Notes: a model not told the origin generated them from the sequence alone. A DNA stretch of 64,000 nt from Rhodococcus erythropolis NBRC 15567 (GCF_001552595.1 NZ_BCRM01000003.1:1-64000), one strand, 5' to 3'. Positions 45,735 through 53,992 are shown, numbered from the stretch's first letter. Made by a program: numbers and translations.

Positions 45735-47210
45735 ATGCAGGTCCACGACATCGTGTTCACCGGCGGCCGCGTCGTCGATCCCGCATCGGGGACCGACGAG
45801 GTTCGGGGCATCGCGATCACCGACGGCAAGGTCTCGGCGTGGGGTCACGACGCGATCGAGGCTCGGCAGACGATCGACGTGACCGGTCAGGTGATCTGCC
45901 CCGGATTCATCGACCTGCACAGCCACGGACAGGAAATCGCCGAGCAGCGACTTCAGGCGTTGGACGGAGTGACGACGGCCCTCGAACTGGAGGCAGGCGT
46001 CATTCCTGTTGCGAAGGCATATGCGCGTGCCGGTGCCGAGGGGCGCCCGATCAACTACGGCTACGCGACGTCGTGGGCGCACGCACGCATGATCGAACTC
46101 TCGGGCGCCGATCCCGATGGCGACATCAGGACTCTCTTGCACCATGTCGGTTCCCCGAGCTGGCAGGGCGAACCCACTGCCTCCCAGCGCGCCCACATTC
46201 TCGAACTCCTCGAAAACGATCTCGCTGCAGGCGCTCTCGGCATCGGCGTGGTGGTCGGATACGCCCCGAAATCCGATCCGGCCGAGTACCTGCAGGTGGC
46301 GGATCTCGCGGCCCGAGCCGGAGTTCCCACTTACACCCATGCGCGCCCACTCATCTCGGCCGATCCGTCGAGCCCGGTGGACGGCGCCGTCGAAATCGCC
46401 CGTGCAGCAGCCGAAACCGGCGCGCACATGCACTACTGCCACGTCAACAGCACCTCGGGAATGCACGTCGACCATGCACTGTCCGTGGTGGCTCAGGTCC
46501 AGGCAGCCGGATCTCGCGTCACGACCGAGGCGTATCCGTACGGGTCAGGCTCGACGGCCGTCGGAGCTGCGTTTCTCGATCCAGACAAGCTGCATCTGAT
46601 GAATCTGACACCACGATCGCTGACTTTCGTGCCCACCGGTGAACGTATCGCCGACCGCAAGCAGCTGGAACATCTTCGGGCAACGGACCCCGGCGGACTG
46701 GTACTGGTGGAGTTCCTCGACGAGAACGACACCGTGCAGCGCGAGTTCCTCGAACGCGCGATGACTTTCGACCGTGCCGCCATCGCGAGCGACGCGATGC
46801 CACTGACCTGGCCAGGCCGTACCGCTGCCGATGCGTTGCAGTGGCCATTGCCGGAGAAGGCACTCGGCCACCCACGCGGCGCCGGCACCTATGCGCGAGC
46901 GATTCGTACGCTGTACCGCGAGCGTCAACTGCTGTCGCTGTCGGAGATCATCGCGCGCTGCTCGTTGATCCCCGCGCAGATTCTGGAGGAGTCGGTTCCC
47001 TCGATGGCGACGAAAGGTCGGATCAGCCCCGGTAGCGACGCGGACATCCTCGTTTTCGACCCCGAGCGAATCACCGACAACGCCACCTACATCGACGGCA
47101 TCCGTCCCTCCACCGGAATCAGCCGCGTGCTGGTCGGCGGCGTACCCGTCGTCGAAGGCGGTGCCGTGGTCCAGGACGCGTTGCCCGGTCGCCCGGTACG
47201 CCGCTCATAG
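45735..47210 (+). CDS. D-aminoacylase-like amidohydrolase
   Basis: A 491-residue metal-dependent amidohydrolase. It has the N-terminal beta-sandwich (IVFTGGRVVDPASGTDEVRG), the metal motif PGFIDLHSHGQE (HxH), the later MHYCHVNSTSGM and the C-terminal GRISPGSDADILVFDPERI typical of D-aminoacylase and dihydroorotase relatives. Such enzymes release D-amino acids from N-acyl-D-amino acids or N-carbamoyl compounds; the exact substrate is not certain. It is divergent from the M55 gene and is followed, 47 bp on, by a D-serine/D-threonine dehydratase-like gene, so these two probably form one unit. Confidence 0.85.
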   Translation: MQVHDIVFTGGRVVDPASGTDEVRGIAITDGKVSAWGHDAIEARQTIDVTGQVICPGFIDLHSHGQEIAEQRLQALDGVTTALELEAGVIPVAKAYARAGAEGRPINYGYATSWAHARMIELSGADPDGDIRTLLHHVGSPSWQGEPTASQRAHILELLENDLAAGALGIGVVVGYAPKSDPAEYLQVADLAARAGVPTYTHARPLISADPSSPVDGAVEIARAAAETGAHMHYCHVNSTSGMHVDHALSVVAQVQAAGSRVTTEAYPYGSGSTAVGAAFLDPDKLHLMNLTPRSLTFVPTGERIADRKQLEHLRATDPGGLVLVEFLDENDTVQREFLERAMTFDRAAIASDAMPLTWPGRTAADALQWPLPEKALGHPRGAGTYARAIRTLYRERQLLSLSEIIARCSLIPAQILEESVPSMATKGRISPGSDADILVFDPERITDNATYIDGIRPSTGISRVLVGGVPVVEGGAVVQDALPGRPVRRS

Positions 47211-47257
47211 CCGGATCTCGTTCTGACCTGCATAGTTCTGACAGAAAGTCACCACAC

Positions 47258-48568
47258 ATGAACACATCGTCTGCAATCAACGGCACAATCGATGCCATGA
47301 CGGATTTCGCGAACCCCCCGATCGGTTGGCAGCACAAGGCATTCGGCACCGACCTCGAAGGTCGCGACGGCTCCGACCTGGAGCCACTGGGGATCTCTGC
47401 GCTCGACGGCAACCTCCTGCTACCCGTGATGACACTCGATCGTGCAGCGATCGCGCACAATGTCGACCTCATGGCGCAGTTCTGCTCCGATCACGATGTG
47501 GATCTGGCGCCCCACGCGAAGACCACGATGAGCCCCGAACTGGTTCGTCGGCAACTCGACGCCGGGGCTTGGGCGATGACGGCGGCAACCGTTGCGCAGG
47601 CACGCATTCTGCGTGAGTTCGGTGTGGACACCATCATCATCGCCAGTCAGGTGCTCGATCCCGCCGGCATTCGGTGGATCTGCGACGCCCAGGCCACCGA
47701 CCCCGATTTCTTCGTCACCACCCTCGTGGACTCGGTCGAGAGCGTCCGCCTGATGGAACAGTTGATCGCGAAAGTCTCACCAGCCAGCCGTATCCGGGTT
47801 CTCGTCGAACTCGGCTACGACAGCGGACGCGCGGGCGCTCGCACTGTCGAGCAAGCACTCGACGTCGCACGCGCAGCGTCGCAGGCTCCTTCGTTGATTC
47901 TCACCGGAGTCGAGGGTTTCGAGGGCATGATGCCAGGAGCCTCGGTAGCCGCCCGCCGTATTTCCGTCGATTCGTATCTCAAATCCGCGCGGGTGTTCAC
48001 GGAAATCTGTGTGGCCGAGAACCTCTTCGAGAACAATTCTCCGAAGGCTCCCCGGCCGCTGGTCACTTTCGGCGGCAGTGCGTTTCACGATCTCGTTGTA
48101 CGCGAACTGGCCGGACGGTGGGCAGTGGACAACGGTGTACGCGTCGTGCTGCGCAGCGGTTGCTACATCACTCACGATCACGGTCTCTATGCCGAGACTT
48201 CGCCGTGGGCTGACGGTCCGCGAACTCTGCAGGGAGCCGCAGAGGTCTGGGGCGTAGTGCTCTCAATACCTGAACCCGGACGGGTGATCCTGGGCTTCGG
48301 CCGCCGCGATGTCGGTTCCGACGCAGGCTTTCCCATAGTCCTGTGGCGCCGACGCGACGGATCCAACCGATCAGCGCGAGAGCTGACGATCACCGCACTC
48401 AACGACCAGCACGCGTACGTCGACGTTCCGGCTGACTTCGACGTGAAGGTCGGCGATCTGCTCGGTTGCGGAATCTCGCATCCCTGCACCACGTTCGACA
48501 AGTGGTCACTGATTCCCGAGGTCGATTCGGATTACCGCGTCGTCGGCACGGTGCACACCTACTTCTGA
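47258..48568 (+). CDS. D-serine dehydratase/D-threonine aldolase-like PLP enzyme
   Basis: A 436-residue fold-type III PLP enzyme. The N-terminal alanine-racemase-like barrel carries the PLP lysine in LAPHAKTTMSPEL, followed by GAWAMTAATVAQARIL. The C-terminal domain ends with CGISHPCTTFDKW, where His and Cys match the zinc ligands of eukaryotic-type D-serine dehydratase (DSD1). This subgroup deaminates D-serine/D-threonine or cleaves D-threonine by a retro-aldol reaction; I cannot choose between them. ATG 47258 is the longest start; ATG 47297 (MTDFANPP) is an alternative. Its place beside other D-amino acid enzymes supports a D-specific substrate. Confidence 0.87.
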   Translation: MNTSSAINGTIDAMTDFANPPIGWQHKAFGTDLEGRDGSDLEPLGISALDGNLLLPVMTLDRAAIAHNVDLMAQFCSDHDVDLAPHAKTTMSPELVRRQLDAGAWAMTAATVAQARILREFGVDTIIIASQVLDPAGIRWICDAQATDPDFFVTTLVDSVESVRLMEQLIAKVSPASRIRVLVELGYDSGRAGARTVEQALDVARAASQAPSLILTGVEGFEGMMPGASVAARRISVDSYLKSARVFTEICVAENLFENNSPKAPRPLVTFGGSAFHDLVVRELAGRWAVDNGVRVVLRSGCYITHDHGLYAETSPWADGPRTLQGAAEVWGVVLSIPEPGRVILGFGRRDVGSDAGFPIVLWRRRDGSNRSARELTITALNDQHAYVDVPADFDVKVGDLLGCGISHPCTTFDKWSLIPEVDSDYRVVGTVHTYF

Positions 48569-48592
48569 GGGGCCGGTTGCGGTAATCCGGCG

Positions 48593-50044
48593 TCAGTCGT
48601 CCTTCGGGTCACGCGGCAATTCGACGCGGAACGTCGTCCCCTGCCCGAGGGCAGTCTCGACGCTGACGGTTCCGTCGTGCGCTGCAACCAAAGCCGAAAC
48701 GATGGACAGGCCGAGACCGGCGCCCCCGGTCTCACGGGTGCGAGAGGTGTCGGCGCGGTAGAAACGCTCGAAGATCCGCGCGGCATCCTCGTCACTCAAA
48801 CCCTGACCGGTATCCGAAACCTCGACCACCGCGGAGTTCTCGGTCGTACCGACACGAACGGTGACCTGCGCATCCGGCGGAGTGTGTTTGATCGCGTTGC
48901 CCACCAGATTGGCGACTACCTGACGCAGCCTGGCCTCGTCACCCTGCACTTCGGGCAGGCCCGGGCCGCCGGTCATCTGAAGTTCGACAGTTCGATCCGG
49001 TGCGATCGCTCGTGCCGCCTGTACCGAATCCGCCGCAACTGCAAGCAGATCCACCGGCTTGTTCTCGAGTGGACGCTGTTCGTCGAGTCTTGCCAGCATG
49101 AGCAGATCTTCGACCAGAAGTCCCATCCTCGACGCCTCGCCCTCGATCCGGTTCATCAGCGTTTCCGTATCCGTCATGGCGCCTTGGCGATACAACTCGG
49201 CGAACCCACGAATAGTCGTCAAGGGTGTGCGCAACTCGTGGCTCGCGTCGCCGACAAACCTACGCATCTTCTCCTCGGAACGCCGTGCTGATTCCTCCGA
49301 AGCCTCGGTCGCGGCAAATGCGTGTTGAATCTGCGCGAGCATTCCGTTGAGCGCCACCGACAATCGGCCGACCTCGGTGCGGTCGTCACGCTCCGGGACC
49401 CGTCGATGAAGGTCGCCGGCGGCAATGGCAGCGGCAGTTTCCTCAACCTCGACCAGCGGACGAAGGCTCCGACGAACCACGAAATACGCTCCGCCGCCCA
49501 AGATCAGCAGGACAACCAGGCCGATGCCGAGTTGCAGGCCGACCAGGTCGTCGACGGTCTGTTCGATATCCGTCAGTCGCACACCGATAGTCGTGGTCGT
49601 GCCGTCGCGAACCGTCGTGAGCACGCGCCAGTTCACGTCCGAACCGTCGCTCGATCCGACGGTGATCGGGCCGTCGGTGGAATCTTTCGACAGGTCGGGT
49701 TCGGTCGTCGTCGACTTGTCGTTGAGAGTGAACACCTTCCCGTCCGCGGTCACCGTCCGAACGAAGAAGGGACTGGGCGGACGAGTTTGCGGACCGACAT
49801 CGCTGGGTGGCTGCAAATCTCTGGTGTGCGGCTTTGCCCAGCCGTCGACCGCCTCGTACAGCGTTTTGTCGGTTCGCTGGGTCAGTGAATTCTCGAGAGC
49901 CGAAGTGACCGCGACGCCAGACGCCAACAGACCCAGCGCCGCCAACACCAGCAAGGCCGCAACCAGGGTGAAGCGCAGCGGCAGTGAATGGAGACGGAAA
50001 CGACCCCGCTTCGGAAGCTGATCGTTTTCCGCGGCGGCGATCAT
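48593..50044 (-). CDS. phoR: Sensor histidine kinase, mycobacterial PhoR-like
   Basis: A 483-residue membrane kinase. Helices at about 24-46 and 168-190 flank an extracytoplasmic sensor loop, followed by HAMP, the HisKA box RRFVGDASHELRTPLTTI (phospho-acceptor H269) and HATPase_c motifs (NLVGNAIKHT, DTGQGLS, GAGLGLSIVSALV). Its ATG overlaps the stop of the PhoP-like regulator gene (ATGA, 50041-50044), so it is the second gene of that operon. In mycobacteria PhoPR controls cell-envelope lipids and acid response; the role here is inferred from the partner. Confidence 0.88.
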   Translation of the reverse strand: MIAAAENDQLPKRGRFRLHSLPLRFTLVAALLVLAALGLLASGVAVTSALENSLTQRTDKTLYEAVDGWAKPHTRDLQPPSDVGPQTRPPSPFFVRTVTADGKVFTLNDKSTTTEPDLSKDSTDGPITVGSSDGSDVNWRVLTTVRDGTTTTIGVRLTDIEQTVDDLVGLQLGIGLVVLLILGGGAYFVVRRSLRPLVEVEETAAAIAAGDLHRRVPERDDRTEVGRLSVALNGMLAQIQHAFAATEASEESARRSEEKMRRFVGDASHELRTPLTTIRGFAELYRQGAMTDTETLMNRIEGEASRMGLLVEDLLMLARLDEQRPLENKPVDLLAVAADSVQAARAIAPDRTVELQMTGGPGLPEVQGDEARLRQVVANLVGNAIKHTPPDAQVTVRVGTTENSAVVEVSDTGQGLSDEDAARIFERFYRADTSRTRETGGAGLGLSIVSALVAAHDGTVSVETALGQGTTFRVELPRDPKDD

Positions 50045-50757
50045 TGCCGCGGTTCACGCATCACGTAGCCGACCCCACGCAAGGTGTGAATCAGCGGTGT
50101 CTCCCCCGTATCCACCTTGCGCCGCAGGTAGGACACGTAGGACTCGACAACTCCGACCTCCCCGCCGAAGTCGTAGTTCCAGACGTGGTCGAGAATTCGA
50201 GGCTTACTGAGAACCGTCCCGGCATTGACCATGAAGTATCGGAGCAGTGTGAACTCGGTGGGTGAGAGTGCAACCAACTCGCCCTTCTTCCAGACCTCGC
50301 GGGTGTCGTCGTCGAGTTCGATGTCGGCGAACTTCACCCGCGGCGACTGCTCCGGTGCGACCCCGCGGCCGGCGCGGCGCAGGATGACCCGCAACCTCGT
50401 CACGACCTCTTCGAGGCTGAACGGCTTGGTCACGTAGTCGTCCGCGCCGAGGGTCAGGCCGCTGATCTTGTCGTCGAGCGAATCCTTCGCCGTCAGAAAC
50501 AGGACCGGTGCGTCCACACCGTCGGCACGGAGGCGTCGAAGCAGACCGAAGCCGTCCATCCCGGGCATCATGACGTCGAGAACAATCGCGTCGGGACGGA
50601 ATGTCCGCGCGACGTCCAGGCCTTGGGCTCCGCTCGAAGCAGTCGCCACCTCGAAACCCTGGAATCGGAGGCTCACGGAGAGCAACTCCACGATGGTGGG
50701 TTCGTCGTCGACGACGAGGATGCGGGCTTCGGGGGTCTTGTCGGTCACGAGAACCAT
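50041..50757 (-). CDS. phoP: OmpR-family response regulator, mycobacterial PhoP-like
   Basis: A 238-residue regulator. ATG 50757 follows GGGGAGAAG; the frame is open to 50901 but only over repeat DNA. The receiver has ARILVVDDEPTIVELLSVSL, phospho-acceptor D61 in VLDVMMPGMDGF and switch Lys in DDYVTKPFSLEEV. The winged-helix domain has LSPTEFTLLRYFMVNAGTVL and HTLRGVGYVMREP. These regions are very close to M. tuberculosis PhoP. It forms an operon with the downstream kinase. Two 18-bp tandem duplications lie in its upstream region. Confidence 0.92.
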   Translation of the reverse strand: MVLVTDKTPEARILVVDDEPTIVELLSVSLRFQGFEVATASSGAQGLDVARTFRPDAIVLDVMMPGMDGFGLLRRLRADGVDAPVLFLTAKDSLDDKISGLTLGADDYVTKPFSLEEVVTRLRVILRRAGRGVAPEQSPRVKFADIELDDDTREVWKKGELVALSPTEFTLLRYFMVNAGTVLSKPRILDHVWNYDFGGEVGVVESYVSYLRRKVDTGETPLIHTLRGVGYVMREPRQ

Positions 50758-50813
50758 CTTCTCCCCTGCCACTGGATTCTCGCTGTATGTTCCCTGGGAG
50801 CTTCCTGTGAACG

Positions 50814-50849
50814 GCTGAGTGCAGGTGAAAAGCTGAGTGCAGGTGAAAA
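50814..50849. repeat. Perfect 18-bp tandem duplication upstream of phoP
   Basis: GCTGAGTGCAGGTGAAAA occurs at 50814-50831 and again at 50832-50849, with a partial third copy (GCTGGGGT). It lies 57-92 bp before the PhoP start, in the promoter region. Confidence 0.9.
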
Positions 50850-50900
50850 GCTGGGGTACAGGCCCACGAACCGGAAGGATGCGGCATGTCACTACCTCCA

Positions 50901-50936
50901 CTGTGGAACATGGAATGACTGTGGAACATGGAATGC
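50901..50936. repeat. 18-bp tandem duplication spanning the start of the next gene
   Basis: CTGTGGAACATGGAATGA at 50901-50918 and CTGTGGAACATGGAATGC at 50919-50936. Each copy has an ATG; only the second (50928) opens the long reading frame, because the first ends in TGA two codons on. Confidence 0.88.
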
Positions 50937-51404
50937 TTGACCTGGCGTATTCCTCTGTTCACCAACAACTCCGATCCCGGCGAGGATCCCGGCTTCGCGC
51001 CACCGGAGTCTTGGGCACGAGCACTCGCAGCTGTTGCCCAAGATCTGCGTTGCCTGCGATTCGGACCTGAAGTTGTTGTCGACCGTCTGATCTGGGAATT
51101 TTCGATCAACAGCGACTACAACGTCACGATCGGCTGGCAAGGCGCACGTGACATCGGCGGATTCAGCCACTTCAACGCATTGTCGATGGATACTGCATTC
51201 GCGGACGCTGCGGTGTGGGTCGCCGATATCGTTCAGACCAAATTGGCCGGGTACGACTTCGTTCAGTGGCCGAGCCGAGGGCGCCATCTGCTTGTCCCTC
51301 GACTTCGAGACGGGGAACCGGTGTGGATGGATCCGCACGGCGATGTGACGATCAGTCGTATCGGCGAGTTGTGCAAAAATTCGACGAATTATGCAGCAAC
51401 GTAG
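50928..51404 (+). CDS. Hypothetical protein, 158 residues
   Basis: I do not recognise this protein. It is soluble, with no signal peptide or membrane segment, rich in Trp, Asp and aromatic residues (LIWEFSINSDYNVTIGWQGA, HFNALSMDTAFADAAVWVAD). The C-terminal GRHLLVPRLRDGEPVWMDP may form a small beta-rich domain. ATG 50928 lies in the second copy of an 18-bp duplication; no upstream in-frame start is available, and no RBS is clear. It overlaps the following membrane-protein gene by 14 bp, so the pair is probably coupled, and it is divergent from phoP. Confidence 0.7.
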   Translation: MECLTWRIPLFTNNSDPGEDPGFAPPESWARALAAVAQDLRCLRFGPEVVVDRLIWEFSINSDYNVTIGWQGARDIGGFSHFNALSMDTAFADAAVWVADIVQTKLAGYDFVQWPSRGRHLLVPRLRDGEPVWMDPHGDVTISRIGELCKNSTNYAAT

Positions 51405-52665
51405 CCCAGTTCAAATCGCTCAGCTCTACGGTTCGGTGGCGTCCGCGCTGGTCGGCGGTGTGGTGGCCGCGTACGCAGTGGCCGAGTCTCGAGTTGACGA
51501 CTTCTCGTTCTCCGACGACGGCCTCACCTCGGTGGTGATCACACCGCAGTGGGCGGGAGCAACTGCCGCTGTGGTTGCGGCGGTCGGTGTTGCGCTACTA
51601 CATCGCTGGGGACGTGGCGGACTCGCGAGTGTCTTCGCTGCCGTTGGCGCCCTAGTCATCGCGTTACCAGCATTCGTCCCTGTCTCCGCCTCGATATCGG
51701 TGACCCTGAACGCAATGGGAGCCGGCACTTTCCTCGCGGCGGCGGCATATCCGACGAAGAGTCACCGCGCAGCACAAATTGCTCTCGCACTCGGGGTGAC
51801 CGCGACGACCCTGTACTTCGGCGGCGCAGACTTGTGGCGCGATCGCGTCGCAAGGTGGTCGCTCACACTTCCGGGCGATACCTACCCCGTGCCGTCCACG
51901 GTTCCCGTCTGGATACTGCTCGCTGCAACTCTTCTGGTAGCCGGAGTCGCCTTGGTCGCACGATCAGGTCAAGAGACGGACGACGTCGACACACGCCTGG
52001 TGACTTTGGGAGTTGTTCTGCCCCTGGCATTCACGGCCCTGTATGCGTGGTTGGGCTCGATGTCGACAGCGCCTGGGTCCTGGGTGACGGCGGTGGTGAT
52101 CGCGGTTGCCGTTACCGTCGCACTGGCTTGGCGTTTGCCGCAACACGACGCCCGCTTCATACTCGCCGGACTCGCAATCGGCACGGTTTCGATCAGCTCG
52201 ATTTCCTTTTCATCCGACTGGACTTGGGCGGTGCCCGCGGTGGGTGCTGCGCTGGCGCTGGGCGTCGCCGTCGGCTGGAAAAGACCAATGCCCCAACTCG
52301 GGCTGGGACTGCTTGCCGTGACCGCACTCTCGGAATTGCTGGATGCCGCCCTGACCACGGTCGCCTACGTCTTCGTCCTCCCACTTGCGCTGGGACTGGC
52401 CGTCGCGTCATGCATGCCTGTTGCCGTCGGAGCAGTCGCGAGCGGGTCGGTACTTCCCTTCACTCTTACCTTGTTCTCGGTTTCAGCGACCTTCCTGGAC
52501 CCTGCCTCGCAGGAATTCGGGTGGTCGACCGCTCCGCTCGAGGAACACGGTCCGGCCGCCGTGACCACGCCGATTCCATTGACTGTTCTCGCTGCGACGG
52601 CGACGATCGTGGTGGCCATGTCGACCATCCATCTGAAGAGAGTTCGAACGGCTGTGGTGACCTAA
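51391..52665 (+). CDS. Polytopic membrane protein of unknown function
   Basis: A 424-residue membrane protein with about 12 hydrophobic helices and short loops, including DLWRDRVARWSLTLPGDTYP as the longest extramembrane part. I recognise no family motif. The N-terminus has a short soluble piece followed by the first helix (VASALVGGVVAAYAVA). It overlaps the upstream hypothetical gene by 14 bp. A transporter or envelope-enzyme role is possible but unsupported. Confidence 0.75.
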   Translation: MQQRSPVQIAQLYGSVASALVGGVVAAYAVAESRVDDFSFSDDGLTSVVITPQWAGATAAVVAAVGVALLHRWGRGGLASVFAAVGALVIALPAFVPVSASISVTLNAMGAGTFLAAAAYPTKSHRAAQIALALGVTATTLYFGGADLWRDRVARWSLTLPGDTYPVPSTVPVWILLAATLLVAGVALVARSGQETDDVDTRLVTLGVVLPLAFTALYAWLGSMSTAPGSWVTAVVIAVAVTVALAWRLPQHDARFILAGLAIGTVSISSISFSSDWTWAVPAVGAALALGVAVGWKRPMPQLGLGLLAVTALSELLDAALTTVAYVFVLPLALGLAVASCMPVAVGAVASGSVLPFTLTLFSVSATFLDPASQEFGWSTAPLEEHGPAAVTTPIPLTVLAATATIVVAMSTIHLKRVRTAVVT

Positions 52666-52730
52666 ATCGCCAGCTGATCGGGTCGGAACGCAGAATTCTG
52701 TTGCTATGGTTGGGTGGTCAACGACGACAT

Positions 52731-52772
52731 CCGGACGAGCGCACCGTACCCGGCCAGCGAAAAGACGGTGCC
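52731..52772 (+). ncRNA. Guanidine-III (mini-ykkC) riboswitch
   Basis: The stretch beginning CCGGACGAGCGCACCGTACC and continuing CGGCCAGCGAAAAGACGGTGCC matches the guanidine-III class. GCACCGT (52741-52747) can pair with ACGGTGC (52765-52771), and CCGG (52731-52734) with CCGG (52750-52753), giving the expected pseudoknot. It ends just before the GGGAG Shine-Dalgarno (52775-52779) of a SugE-type exporter, so guanidinium binding would free translation. Confidence 0.9.
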
Positions 52773-52788
52773 TTGGGAGTTGTTCACC

Positions 52789-53103
52789 ATGGCATGGATC
52801 GTGCTCGTCATTTCCGGACTTTTCGAAGCTGTCTGGGCTACCGCGCTGGGTAAGTCCGACGGATTCAGCAAGATGTCACCCACCGTTGTCTTCATCCTCG
52901 GCCTGATCGTCAGTATGGCCGGCCTCGCGTATGCAATGCGCACCCTTCCCATCGGAACTGCGTACGCGGTCTGGGTCGGCATCGGCGCCGCCCTGACCGT
53001 CGGATACGCGATGATCACCGGTGCGGAGTCCACGTCGGTCGTCAAGATTCTGCTGATCCTCGGCATCGTCGGTTGTGTGGTCGGTCTGAAGGTCCTTCAC
53101 TGA
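52789..53103 (+). CDS. sugE: SMR-family guanidinium exporter (SugE/Gdx type)
   Basis: A 104-residue, four-helix small multidrug resistance protein. Features are the N-terminal helix with FEAVWATALGKSDGFSKMSP (membrane Glu of the SMR family, and the Gdx-type WAxxLxKxxGF) and TLPIGTAYAVWVGIGAALTV. ATG 52789 is chosen because it follows GGGAG directly downstream of a guanidine-III riboswitch; the longer frame to 52714 would translate the riboswitch. It exports guanidinium in exchange for protons, as Gdx proteins do. Confidence 0.93.
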   Translation: MAWIVLVISGLFEAVWATALGKSDGFSKMSPTVVFILGLIVSMAGLAYAMRTLPIGTAYAVWVGIGAALTVGYAMITGAESTSVVKILLILGIVGCVVGLKVLH

Positions 53104-53150
53104 CCGGCGATCCTGGTGAGTGTTTGTGTGTTACCGGTTACAGTTAACGC

Positions 53151-53966
53151 ATGAAACTGCTGGAGATGCTCACGCTTCCCCTACGCGCGGGCATTGCAGC
53201 CGCAGAGATCAGTTTGGGTATCGCCGAACTGACGGTCACGACAGTTCGTATCGCCGTCGGTAATACCGGTGCCGTGACGGCGGGTGCTGCAGGCCTGGCC
53301 AGCCCCCGCGGACCCATGCAGATGATCCAGCAGTTGTCATCGCTTACTGCAGACGATCGGCCCATCGGGCAGGCCTTGGCCCCCGGTGGGCCGCTCGATC
53401 GACTTCTCGCACCCGGCGGCCCGGTCGACAAACTGACCGCACCCGACGGCACTCTCGAACGACTACTCGCTCCCGGCGGGCCACTCGAAAGACTTCTTGC
53501 CCCCGGCGGACCGCTGGATCGGGTGCTCGCCGAGAACGGCGCCTTGGAACGGTTGCTCGCCCCGGACGGTCTCCTCGACCGAATGATGGCGGAGGACGGT
53601 CCGCTGGAACGCCTGACCGCACAGGACGGTGCTGTCGAACGCCTGACTGCCAAGGACGGTGTCATCGATCGCGCACTGGCCGAGAACGGCATCCTCGAAA
53701 CACTCTTGGCGGAGAACGGCGCCTTCGAACGGCTCATCGCCGAAGGCGGCCCGCTTGACCAGATCGTTGCACTGTCCGATACCTTGACTTCGCTCGCCCC
53801 CAACCTCGAGAGAATGAGCGCCAGCATCGAGGTACTGCAGGAAACAGTCGGAATCCTCAGTGCTGCAGTCGGTCCACTCGGAGAACTGGCCGGCAAGCTT
53901 CCCAATCGCTGGCTCAAGAGCAAGGGCGAGCGCCCAGGGCCGGACCTTCCGATCGAATCGGCATAA
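53151..53966 (+). CDS. Decapeptide-repeat protein of unknown function
   Basis: A 271-residue protein of no family I recognise. Residues 71-200 are 13 consecutive 10-residue repeats in exact register, of the form PLDRLLAPGG with variants such as ALERLLAPDG, AVERLTAKDG and AFERLIAEGG (L/V/I at 2, E/D at 3, L at 5, A at 7, G at 10). The pattern suggests a repeated helical or loop element. The N-terminal 55 residues are helical and weakly hydrophobic (LRAGIAAAEISLGIAEL), and the C-terminal part is helical with a basic end. No signal peptide is clear. It stands alone between the SugE gene and a small peptide gene. Confidence 0.8.
   Translation: MKLLEMLTLPLRAGIAAAEISLGIAELTVTTVRIAVGNTGAVTAGAAGLASPRGPMQMIQQLSSLTADDRPIGQALAPGGPLDRLLAPGGPVDKLTAPDGTLERLLAPGGPLERLLAPGGPLDRVLAENGALERLLAPDGLLDRMMAEDGPLERLTAQDGAVERLTAKDGVIDRALAENGILETLLAENGAFERLIAEGGPLDQIVALSDTLTSLAPNLERMSASIEVLQETVGILSAAVGPLGELAGKLPNRWLKSKGERPGPDLPIESA
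53361..53750 (+). repeat. Coding tandem repeat, 13 units of 30 bp
   Basis: Codons 71-200 of the decapeptide-repeat gene. DNA units are diverged, with third-position differences, so the repeat is kept at protein level and is not a recent expansion. Confidence 0.85.
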
Positions 53967-53992
53967 CAAACGGTTACTCGCCGATTACGCGG

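Noticed and set aside
45426-46475. A 349-codon minus-strand frame across the M55/amidohydrolase promoter
   Set aside because: It would cover a divergent promoter and two real gene starts and has no motif.
53361-53750. CRISPR array or minisatellite at the 30-bp coding repeats
   Set aside because: The repeats are in frame, diverged at third positions, without spacers, and encode a regular protein repeat.
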